Shown in pieces: positions 1 to 5,553 of a stretch of DNA of 12,974 nt. The translations under genes and the position numbers were made by a program. The notes beneath the pieces were generated by a model, which saw only the letters and a list, made by a program, of their open reading frames with translations, was not told the DNA's origin and did not search any database. The DNA lies in assembly GCA_964388495.1 (NCBI GenBank), contig CAYMAT010000040.1, positions 1-12,974 on the forward strand. Direction: 5' to 3'. Origin of the DNA: CAYMAT01 sp964388495. GTDB taxonomy: Bacteria > Patescibacteriota > Gracilibacteria > Peribacterales > Peribacteraceae. Each line of letters starts with the position of its first letter. The first letter of the stretch is position 1.

Positions 1-410
1 GCCGGCACCGGCTCCGCGTTTTTTTCTGATGAAAAAATCGTGAAGATATATTTGTGCTCCCCCGGGTTCCATCCTCCTGCCGATGTTAGATCAATATCCA
101 CCGTTTTCCCTTGCCCTGCCGGGAGTGTCGCAAACGTGACATCCAGAGGGTCAAACATGGGGGCCGATGCCTCACCTGTGAACGGCAAGATGTACAAAAG
201 CACCTCTCCTTGTGAGTCATAGCCAATCTGCACCCTGTCTCCCGCGCCTTCCCGTACCGCTGTGGCTGTGCGCATAGATTGCGAAAGTGTTTCCACATCG
301 CCCATACCCATGGCGCGCTCCGGGATAATGCGCAGGGTTTCCGCGTGTGCGATGTGCCATGCAAAAAACAAAATGAATGTACTGCCTAAAATCGCGCGCC
401 GGAGGGGCAT
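1..410 (-). CDS. Exported protein of unknown function, 3' end outside window
   Basis: An open frame runs on the minus strand from ATG at 410 to the window edge, about 136 codons, with no stop in view. Residues 1-22 form a typical signal peptide: basic MPLRR, a hydrophobic core (LGSTFILFFAW) and a likely signal peptidase I site after AHA (cleavage AHA|ET). The mature part reads as a soluble, beta-rich domain with alternating hydrophobic stretches (VQIGYDSQGEVLLYILPF, DVTFATLPAGQGKTVDIDL, HKYIFTIFSS), suggesting an extracytoplasmic beta-sandwich. I do not recognise the family. There is no Shine-Dalgarno sequence; instead TATACT lies exactly 6 nt before the ATG, so the mRNA may be leaderless. 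The tRNA-Asp gene lies upstream on the same strand, about 150 bases away. Function is unassigned; that it is a real gene is well supported by the signal peptide and coding-like composition. Confidence 0.75.
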   Translation of the reverse strand, partial: MPLRRAILGSTFILFFAWHIAHAETLRIIPERAMGMGDVETLSQSMRTATAVREGAGDRVQIGYDSQGEVLLYILPFTGEASAPMFDPLDVTFATLPAGQGKTVDIDLTSAGGWNPGEHKYIFTIFSSEKNAEPVP

Positions 411-416
411 GCAGGG

Positions 417-422
417 AGTATA
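417..422 (-). promoter_or_regulatory. -10 element, putative leaderless promoter of the exported-protein gene
   Basis: On the minus strand TATACT is followed by 6 nt (CCCTGC) and then ATG at 410. With usual -10 to +1 spacing, transcription would start on the A of the start codon. No convincing -35 box is seen; that region falls inside the duplicated tRNA-Asp 3' fragment. Confidence 0.45.
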
Positions 423-437
423 GCTGTTTTGCGATAT

Positions 438-461
438 TTAATGGCGGACCCGACGGGGTTC
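438..461 (-). repeat. Duplicated 3' end of tRNA-Asp (pseudo-tRNA fragment)
   Basis: This segment matches 558-581, which covers the T-arm 3' side, acceptor 3' strand, CCA and four following bases of tRNA-Asp. The match is 21 identical bases, then one mismatch and two more matches. The two copies are exactly 120 bp apart in direct orientation. The copy has no D-arm, anticodon arm or 5' acceptor strand, so it is not a functional tRNA. It abuts a REP-like element at 462-505. Confidence 0.8.
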
Positions 462-505
462 CCTTCGTCTCGTTCGCTCGGCTCACTCGCTCAGGACAGG
501 CTTCT
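462..505 (+). repeat. REP-like intergenic element 1
   Basis: A stretch rich in TCG/CTCG units (TCTCGTTCGCTCGGCTCACT followed by CGCTCAGGACAGG) resembles the reverse complement of the element at 697-743; shared blocks are TCGTTCGC-TCG, GGCTC and GGACAGG. The two therefore form diverged inverted copies on either side of tRNA-Asp. Similarity to the CTCAGGA-containing repeats around cysS suggests one superfamily, but that is inference. Confidence 0.55.
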
Positions 506-561
506 CGCCCCTTCCACTCTTCAATCCGCCAATCGCATATAAAGTGCGCTTGTAGAATTAA

Positions 562-637
562 TGGCGGACCCGACGGGGCTCGAACCCGCAACCTCCACAG
601 TGACAGTGTGGCGCTCTAACCATTGAGCTACGGATCC
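562..637 (-). tRNA. trnD: tRNA-Asp (anticodon GTC)
   Basis: A complete 76-nt cloverleaf is seen on the minus strand. The acceptor arm GGATCCG pairs with CGGGTCC with one T-G pair, the D-arm is GCTC/GAGC, and the anticodon stem CCACA/TGTGG encloses loop CTGTCAC with anticodon GTC (plus-strand GAC at 602-604). The variable loop is AGGTT, and the T-arm GCGGG/CCCGT encloses TTCGAGC. Discriminator base is G and CCA is encoded. GTC decodes Asp codons GAC/GAT. Both ends of this tRNA have partial copies about 120 bp away on either side. Confidence 0.97.
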
Positions 638-655
638 ACAGAAGTGAATCTTGGT

Positions 656-684
656 GTCATAGTAATCGCGAACAGGATTGTCAC
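656..684 (-). promoter_or_regulatory. Putative promoter of tRNA-Asp
   Basis: Minus strand: GTGACA (679-684, one change from TTGACA), a 17-nt spacer, then TATGAC (656-661). Transcription would begin around 10-15 nt before the tRNA 5' end, a normal short leader. Match quality is moderate. Confidence 0.4.
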
Positions 685-696
685 GCGCTGGAATTT

Positions 697-743
697 GTCC
701 TGTCCGGCGTAGTCCGACGAGCCAGCGAGGCGAACGAAGTCGG
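697..743 (-). repeat. REP-like intergenic element 2
   Basis: Inverted, diverged relative of the element at 462-505. It contains short complementary arms TCCGAC/GTCGGA (plus: agTCCGAC at about 711-717 and GTCGGA at 739-744), so it could fold as a hairpin. It joins directly to a copy of the tRNA-Asp 5' end at 745-756. Confidence 0.5.
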
Positions 744-744
744 A

Positions 745-756
745 AGCTACGGATCC
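745..756 (-). repeat. Duplicated 5' end of tRNA-Asp (12 nt)
   Basis: AGCTACGGATCC is identical to 626-637, the 5' acceptor strand and beginning of the D-arm of tRNA-Asp, at an offset of 119 bp. A 12-nt match alone could be chance, but it is adjacent to a REP-like element in mirror arrangement to the 3'-end copy at 438-461, which makes it more credible. Confidence 0.5.
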
Positions 757-985
757 GCGATGGAATGAACAGCATGAACCGGCGTCACCTTATCTCCGCC
801 GGAGCCGGTAAAAGGTACCATTGTTTGCTTTGCAAGACAATGCGGCTTTGTCACGGTTTGGGGCGCTTTCTCCGCCCCCGGCCGGAGCCATGGCAGAGCC
901 AAAAATTCGCTTGCAGCAGACATCGCGGGATTCGTTGCGTGTTTTTCCTTGGCTTCCCTGCGGCCATGCCTTTGAATGCGCTGAT
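757..985. other. Gap between the tRNA-Asp locus and the first plus-strand gene
   Basis: No RNA gene or convincing promoter was found. The reading frame of the next gene is open back to TTG at 821 and has an ATG at 890, so part of this interval may be coding if the true start is earlier than 986. Confidence 0.4.
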
Positions 986-1879
986 ATGGTGAACACTCCC
1001 GGTACACGCTCCCCGGAAGGGGTTGCTCCCATTTCCCTGGTCATAGAACGCCTGCGCGAGGGGGCGTGTGTTTTGCATCTCCGGGAAAAGATGCTGAAAA
1101 AAATGCAGAGGGTACTGGGGACTGCCAATGGCCGGGAAAAAACCGTGAAAGTATTGTCATCCCTGGAATTCATCGGTCATGGCGTGGTGCATGGGGCGGC
1201 TGCGGTGCAGGTGGATCACCTGCGGCTGCAACTGTACGAAGGTCTGGTCTATTTTTTGGGCGGTACCAAGGATGGTCAGGACATCGCCCTTCCGTTCACG
1301 GAGGAGGATACCGTTCCCGATCAGCCCATCGCGCAGGACACTGCGGAAATGCCTGCTCTTCCGCCCAAAAAACTCTCGGACGAAGAGGTGTATTATCCGC
1401 GTCCGGCGGGAATAATGATCGATTACGATGCCAACCGTTTGGCTGTGCCCCAGGGCGATGCCGTTCCCCTGCAGGACCTAACGCCCGACCGGAAAAAGGC
1501 CGTCCTGCGGGAAACCGCCGTACGCTCCGCCGTGGCAGCGGCTGTATACGACGGGAATTCATCAGCGGACACCATGGCTGTCCGTTTCCAGCAAAGAGTC
1601 ATTGAGCGGAAAGAGGCGGAAGTGGATCATCGCCAAACCCATCTGCAGAGAATGTATCTCCTGAACGCGTATCCGCAGGAGCCTTCCATGCAGGAAATCA
1701 TTCAGGACCTAGTGCGGGAGGCTGGGGAAAAGCGCGAATTCATGAACCGCAGCATCCAGGAAGTCTTGAAGGGCATGGGGGGTTCCCCCTGGGTGCGGGC
1801 GTGGGCCTTTATCACCCGTCGCAAGCTCCCTGCCGCCGCGTGGGCGGCACAGCAGATGAAAAAACTCCGCAAAAAATAA
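986..1879 (+). CDS. Unrecognised protein, 297 residues from ATG 986
   Basis: The frame is open to TAA at 1877-1879. Alternative in-frame starts are ATG 890 (GGAG very close upstream) and TTG 821. I chose 986 because the N-terminus then lines up with that of the next protein: both begin M-x-x-TP and continue to GVxxI, followed by a helix (REKMLKKMQRVL here) and a beta-rich stretch ending in YFLGG. Residues about 1-100 would be this shared domain. A Pro/acid-rich linker (PFTEEDTVPDQPIAQ) follows, then a charged, mostly helical region (VIERKEAEVDHRQTHLQRMY, MQEIIQDLVREAGEKREF) and a basic C-terminus (MKKLRKK). No signal peptide or clear membrane helix is seen, so a cytoplasmic location is likely. 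The next gene starts 2 nt after the stop, implying an operon. The function is unknown to me. Confidence 0.7.
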   Translation: MVNTPGTRSPEGVAPISLVIERLREGACVLHLREKMLKKMQRVLGTANGREKTVKVLSSLEFIGHGVVHGAAAVQVDHLRLQLYEGLVYFLGGTKDGQDIALPFTEEDTVPDQPIAQDTAEMPALPPKKLSDEEVYYPRPAGIMIDYDANRLAVPQGDAVPLQDLTPDRKKAVLRETAVRSAVAAAVYDGNSSADTMAVRFQQRVIERKEAEVDHRQTHLQRMYLLNAYPQEPSMQEIIQDLVREAGEKREFMNRSIQEVLKGMGGSPWVRAWAFITRRKLPAAAWAAQQMKKLRKK

Positions 1880-1881
1880 TC

Positions 1882-3054
1882 ATGTCCGAAACCCCCCGCT
1901 CCGGCAATCACTCCAACGGCGTTTCCCACATTCCTGTTCCTCTCGCAATGGTGCGGGGAAGGACGGTGATAGGGGAATCCCCCGTGCGCACCATGCTGGT
2001 GCGCCTGTTGCAGGCCCAAAAGAAAGAGTCATTGACGGTGAAGGATCCACGGGGCCGGCTCTTCTCCCTTGTCAGCGGCAACCGTGAACGGTTGGCGGAG
2101 GTCCTGACGGTGGCGTGGGATAACGATGCGCAAACTCTTTTCCTCACGGGGGTCCAGGCCAAAGCGGCTCCCGCTTCCGCCGCGGGGGCAGGGGGGCAGG
2201 CGCCGCCGGAAAAAGCCGCTGCTCCGGACAAGTCCATGGAAGCCCTGCAGCTTGCCGCGGCGCATGAAAGGATTGTGCGCATGGCGCTTTCCACACAGGT
2301 TGCCTTGGGCAACGGTGCCGCGCTTTTTCTGGTCCGCGTGCTGTTTGTAGCCATGCGCCTGGGGAAAATGGGGCCCAGCGACACTCCAAGCACGGAACAG
2401 ATCAACACATTCGTGTCCCACATGAAAAACATGCCCATAGTGACTGAGCTTCTGGAGCAGGCATTCAAAGGCGAGGGGGCGCTGCATGCGTTTTCCCCCA
2501 ATATCGCCGCACTGTGCACGCAGGCTTTTCCGGAACAGGAGCGCCTGCAGGAATGGGTGAAGGCGCTGTCCCAGGAGCAGGAGAAGAATCGCGTCCAGGC
2601 CGCCAACGGGCGCGTGTCCGTGGTGAGCGGCAAGGCGGCACCCACCATTCACCAGGTGCTTGCTAAATTAGAAAACGGAAAACCTTTTGAAACGGAGGGA
2701 GCGGTTCGTGCCGTGGAAGACATGCTTTCTCCACGGAAAATTCAGGAAATTGCCAAGGATCCCAAGCAGATGGCTGCATTCAGGCGCATTGAACAGGTTG
2801 TTTCCGCAGCAGTGTCTCCGGCCGTTCGCCGCGCTACGGATGAAAACGGCAGAGCCGCAGCCAAGGTGGGAAACGCTTTGCATGCGGTGTTTAAAAACGA
2901 TTCCGGCAGCGGATCGTTTTCTACAAAAGTCACGGACGCATTTCGCAAGATGCAGGTGATGCATGGTCAGGCCGAGAAAGGATCGCACCTCTCGCTGGAA
3001 GAGCGCCGGCGTGATCACGGCAAAGACGGTGACGGTCCTCCTCCCAAAAAATAG
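1882..3054 (+). CDS. Unrecognised protein, 390 residues, partner of the preceding gene
   Basis: ATG at 1882 lies 2 nt after the upstream stop; there is no Shine-Dalgarno sequence, so translational coupling is likely. Residues about 1-90 resemble the start of the upstream protein (MSETP, GVSHI, helix VRTMLVRLLQ, beta stretch ending LFLTG). An Ala/Pro/Gly-rich linker follows at about 95-120 (APASAAGAGGQAPPEKAAAP). Next comes a long helical region containing an apolar helix (ALGNGAALFLVRVLFVAMRL) that is too mixed to be a sure membrane segment. The C-terminal part (LSPRKIQEIAKDPKQMAAFR and onward) is helical and ends in a charged tail. No catalytic motif stands out. The stop lies 2 nt from that of the convergent gene at 3057, leaving no room for a terminator. 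Possibly two subunits of one complex; this is only suggested by the shared N-terminal pattern and spacing. Confidence 0.75.
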   Translation: MSETPRSGNHSNGVSHIPVPLAMVRGRTVIGESPVRTMLVRLLQAQKKESLTVKDPRGRLFSLVSGNRERLAEVLTVAWDNDAQTLFLTGVQAKAAPASAAGAGGQAPPEKAAAPDKSMEALQLAAAHERIVRMALSTQVALGNGAALFLVRVLFVAMRLGKMGPSDTPSTEQINTFVSHMKNMPIVTELLEQAFKGEGALHAFSPNIAALCTQAFPEQERLQEWVKALSQEQEKNRVQAANGRVSVVSGKAAPTIHQVLAKLENGKPFETEGAVRAVEDMLSPRKIQEIAKDPKQMAAFRRIEQVVSAAVSPAVRRATDENGRAAAKVGNALHAVFKNDSGSGSFSTKVTDAFRKMQVMHGQAEKGSHLSLEERRRDHGKDGDGPPPKK

Positions 3055-3056
3055 CG

Positions 3057-3335
3057 TCACTGCACAAGTGCCGAGCGTATCCGGTCACGCATGTGACGCA
3101 GGCAGCCCGGGAGGGAGAAGTCGTCATCGGCATATACCACGGCATCCTCCAGCAAGCATTCCGTGGTGCCGGAATAATCGCGAACCATCACCATGCCTGT
3201 GTGGATATTGATGTCTGTCGCCACGCCCGTAAAACGGAAGCGGTTCCCCGGGTCGGCGGCCCGGGCATTCACCAGATCGCCCCTCTGAGGAAGGGGATAA
3301 ACGTCTTTGGCGACGTAATTCACTCCGTGCGGCAT
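3057..3335 (-). CDS. Small unrecognised protein coupled to gatA, 92 residues
   Basis: ATG at 3335 follows the gatA TGA by 2 nt (TGAACATG), so the gene is probably translated by ribosomes finishing gatA. The protein begins MPHGVNYVAKDVYPLP and has a beta-rich core (NRFRFTGVATDINIHTGMVM, then VRDYSGTTECLLEDAVVYAD) and a short helical end (CLRHMRDRIRSALVQ). There is no signal peptide. The alternating hydrophobic strands could form a small barrel, but I cannot name the family. Placement directly after gatA suggests the same transcript; it is not one of the known GatCAB subunits. Its frame extends upstream into gatA, but the coupled ATG is the most economical start. Confidence 0.65.
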   Translation of the reverse strand: MPHGVNYVAKDVYPLPQRGDLVNARAADPGNRFRFTGVATDINIHTGMVMVRDYSGTTECLLEDAVVYADDDFSLPGCLRHMRDRIRSALVQ

Positions 3336-3337
3336 GT

Positions 3338-4792
3338 TCACAGACTGGGTTTCATGGTGTGCCACTCCGTCGCCTGTTCGTAGGCATGGGCGACGCGCAA
3401 GATGCGGCCTTCTTCCCACTGCGGTCCCATGAGTTGCACGCCAATAGGTAACTTGCTCTTGCTGAATCCCGCGGGCATGGAGAGGGCCGGGATACCCGCC
3501 ATCACCGCTGCGTCCATGAAGGCGTCTTCCAGGTACATGGCCACGGGATCGTTTGCGTGCACGCCCACCTCAAACGCGGGGGTGGGGGCCACGGGAGTGA
3601 GGATCACGTCCACGTCGTTGAAAGCGGCTTCAAAATCCTGTCCGATCAATGTCCGCACCCTCTGTGCCTGGCGGTAGTACGCATCGTAATACCCGGCGGA
3701 GAGCGCATACGTACCGATCATGATGCGGCGCTTCACTTCCGGTCCAAAGCCCTCGCTGCGCACGCGCTCGTAGTAGTCCACAAGGCCGTCCGGTTTGTCC
3801 ACGCTGTGGCCAAAGCGGATGCCGTCGTAGCGCGCCATGTTGCTGCTCACCTCGCACGGGCAGAGCACGTAGTACGTGGCCAGAGCGTATTTGGTGTGGG
3901 GCAGGCTGATCACCTTCAACTCCGCACCCAGTCCCTGCAGCACTTTGGCCGCCTCGCGCGTGGTGCGCTCCACTTCCGCATTGAGTCCTTCAATGAAGTA
4001 TTCCTTGGGCACGCCTATCCGCATGCCTTTGACACCGTCCTTCAGGTGTTTGCGGTAATCAGGCACGGGCTTGTCTCCGGTGGTGGCGTCCAGGGGGTCT
4101 TTGCCGGCAATAGCCTGCAAAATAATCGCCGCGTCCTCGGCGGACTTGCAGATGGGCCCCGTGGTATCCAGGGAGCTGGCCATGCTCATGGCGCCAAAGC
4201 GGCTGGTGCGTCCGTAGGTGGGGCGCAGTCCAAAGACGTTGCAGTAACTGGCAGGCTGGCGGATGGATCCGCCCGTGTCCGTGCCCAGGGCAAAGAGCGC
4301 CTCGTCGGCACCCATGGCAGAGGCCGATCCTCCGGAGGAACCTCCGGCGGTGTGCTTTGGGTTCCAGGGGTTGCGTGAGGTGCCGTAACAAGAGGTCTCC
4401 GTACTCCCGCCCATGGTAAATTCGTCCGTGTTGGTCTTGCCCATGCTGATAGCGCCTTCAGCCTTGAGCCGTGCCGTGGTGGTGGATTCAAACGGGGGAA
4501 CGTAGTTCTTCTTGCGGAGGATGTTGCTGCAGGCAGTGGTGGGGACACCCTTCTCGCAGAAGACATCTTTGGTCAAAAAGGGTATACCAGAAAGCGGTTT
4601 ACTGAAGTCGCCCTTGGAATCTGCTTTTTTGGCTTCTTCTAGGGCTGAATCAAAATTCTTAAATACCACTGCATTGAGATTTCCATCCACTTTTTCAATG
4701 CGGTCAATACATGCCTGCATCAGTTCCGCCGCACTCACGGACTTGGTCCGGAGTTTCTCCTGTGCCTCAGAAATGGTGAGGGTATTGAGCAT
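3338..4792 (-). CDS. gatA: Glutamyl/aspartyl-tRNA amidotransferase subunit A
   Basis: GatA is the amidase of GatCAB: it hydrolyses glutamine and supplies ammonia that GatB uses to convert mischarged Glu-tRNA(Gln) or Asp-tRNA(Asn) to the correct aminoacyl-tRNA in the cytoplasm. The 484-residue product has the full amidase-signature core. Lys75 lies in PFLTKDVF, the glycine/serine loop AGGSSGGSAS covers about 149-158 with the cis-Ser at about 152, and the nucleophile Ser176 lies in GTDTGGSIRQPA. The downstream GLRPTYGR and the C-terminal VILTPVAPTPAF and LPIGVQLMGP blocks are also present. Length is normal. The start ATG overlaps the gatC stop by one base (TGATG). No gatB is in this window, so it must lie elsewhere for a working enzyme. 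No Shine-Dalgarno sequence precedes the start. Confidence 0.97.
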   Translation of the reverse strand: MLNTLTISEAQEKLRTKSVSAAELMQACIDRIEKVDGNLNAVVFKNFDSALEEAKKADSKGDFSKPLSGIPFLTKDVFCEKGVPTTACSNILRKKNYVPPFESTTTARLKAEGAISMGKTNTDEFTMGGSTETSCYGTSRNPWNPKHTAGGSSGGSASAMGADEALFALGTDTGGSIRQPASYCNVFGLRPTYGRTSRFGAMSMASSLDTTGPICKSAEDAAIILQAIAGKDPLDATTGDKPVPDYRKHLKDGVKGMRIGVPKEYFIEGLNAEVERTTREAAKVLQGLGAELKVISLPHTKYALATYYVLCPCEVSSNMARYDGIRFGHSVDKPDGLVDYYERVRSEGFGPEVKRRIMIGTYALSAGYYDAYYRQAQRVRTLIGQDFEAAFNDVDVILTPVAPTPAFEVGVHANDPVAMYLEDAFMDAAVMAGIPALSMPAGFSKSKLPIGVQLMGPQWEEGRILRVAHAYEQATEWHTMKPSL

Positions 4793-5091
4793 CAGTTACC
4801 GTGGGCGGAAGACGTGGAAATCTGGTGATCGGCAATGGGCAAGGGTGAACACGCGAGCAGGTCGTCTGGGAATGCGGCATCGGTACGGACCACATCTTCG
4901 CGCGCAACGTTCTGCAAACCCGTCACCTGCGCCGTAGGCGTGACGTTTTTGGTATCCACTTCGCCCAGCATATCCACGTATTTGAGGATAGACGTGAGTT
5001 CCTGGGCCATTTTGGCCGCTTCGGCGTCCGTCAGACGGAGCCGCGCCAGCTTGGCGATATGCCGGACCTGTTCTGGGGTCAGTTGGGTCAC
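4792..5091 (-). CDS. gatC: Glutamyl/aspartyl-tRNA amidotransferase subunit C
   Basis: GatC is the small subunit that wraps around GatA and GatB and stabilises the amidotransferase. The 99-residue product starts at GTG (5091) and has the family pattern: LTPEQVRHIAKLARLRLTDAE, an N-terminal helical hairpin continuing through LTSILKYVDMLGEVDT, and then the extended C-terminal part with the conserved REDVVRTD motif followed by PDDLLACSPL. Length is typical. TATTCT lies exactly 6 nt before the GTG, suggesting a leaderless transcript. It is the first gene of a gatC-gatA-unknown unit and is divergent from rnpA, with about 75 bp between the two start codons. Confidence 0.95.
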   Translation of the reverse strand: MTQLTPEQVRHIAKLARLRLTDAEAAKMAQELTSILKYVDMLGEVDTKNVTPTAQVTGLQNVAREDVVRTDAAFPDDLLACSPLPIADHQISTSSAHGN

Positions 5092-5097
5092 AGGTGC

Positions 5098-5103
5098 AGA
5101 ATA
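5098..5103 (-). promoter_or_regulatory. -10 element of gatC, putative leaderless promoter
   Basis: Minus strand TATTCT, then GCACCT (6 nt), then GTG start at 5091. No good -35 hexamer is seen at 16-18 nt spacing. Confidence 0.5.
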
Positions 5104-5154
5104 CAGATATCAGACCACAGAAACCAGAAGTCAGCAGGAGGCTGTTTTTTGGGC

Positions 5155-5160
5155 TATGCT
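5155..5160 (+). promoter_or_regulatory. -10 element of rnpA, putative leaderless promoter
   Basis: TATGCT, then GGGTCT (6 nt), then GTG at 5167. It mirrors the gatC element on the other strand; the two -10 boxes are 51 bp apart, so their upstream regions overlap. Confidence 0.45.
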
Positions 5161-5166
5161 GGGTCT

Positions 5167-5553
5167 GTGTCGCTTCAAAGACTCCGCGGGCGAAAACTCT
5201 GTGATCTTGTGATGCGCAAAGGGCGTTCCTGGAAAGGCAAGCACCTTCAGGTTCGCGTACTTACGGGCGCTCCACGCCATCCCTCCGTCCGTGCGGACAG
5301 ACCCGCTGTGTATGTTGGCACCGTCATTTCCGCCAAGCTGGAGAAATCCGCCGTCAAACGCAACCGCATGCGTCGCCGGTGCCGCGAAGCTCTCCGTTTG
5401 GCAGTCCAAAAACGCCAGCAGTCGGGCGCGCCTTTCTCGAATATTCAATTGTTGTTGCTGCCGCGTTCCTCTAGCCTGACGTGCGACTTTAGTGACATTC
5501 AGAACGATATAGAGACGCTCCTTTCTTCCCTCTTGCCCCATGCCCAACAGTAA
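5167..5553 (+). CDS. rnpA: Ribonuclease P protein component
   Basis: RnpA binds the catalytic RNase P RNA and helps cleave the 5' leader from precursor tRNAs. Two features place the protein in the family: the N-terminal pattern LQRLRGRKLCDLVMRKGRSW, which carries the GRS-x-x-G element, and the signature SAVKRNRMRRRCREALR. It is 128 residues from GTG 5167. That start keeps the N-terminal helix conserved in the family; the ATG at 5212 would remove it, and an earlier frame extension overlaps gatC. TATGCT sits 6 nt before the GTG. The 3' end overlaps yidC by 14 nt, so the two are co-transcribed. The usual upstream neighbour rpmH is absent; gatC lies divergently instead. The C-terminal 30 residues are weakly conserved, as is common. 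Confidence 0.93.
   Translation: MSLQRLRGRKLCDLVMRKGRSWKGKHLQVRVLTGAPRHPSVRADRPAVYVGTVISAKLEKSAVKRNRMRRRCREALRLAVQKRQQSGAPFSNIQLLLLPRSSSLTCDFSDIQNDIETLLSSLLPHAQQ

Noticed and set aside
217..591. Minus-strand open frame of 124 codons crossing the end of tRNA-Asp
   Set aside because: It overlaps the tRNA, the repeats and the better-supported exported-protein frame, which has a signal peptide.
438..756. CRISPR array
   Set aside because: Repeats occur only twice, at 120-bp spacing, and correspond to tRNA ends rather than uniform repeats and spacers.
1908..2648. Long minus-strand open frame opposite the 390-residue protein
   Set aside because: Shadow of a GC-rich coding frame; Ser/Cys/Arg-rich and without a start signal.
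3557..4378. Long plus-strand open frame (273 codons) antisense to gatA
   Set aside because: It lies wholly within the well-supported gatA gene and its His/Ala/Val-rich composition is typical of a reverse-frame shadow.
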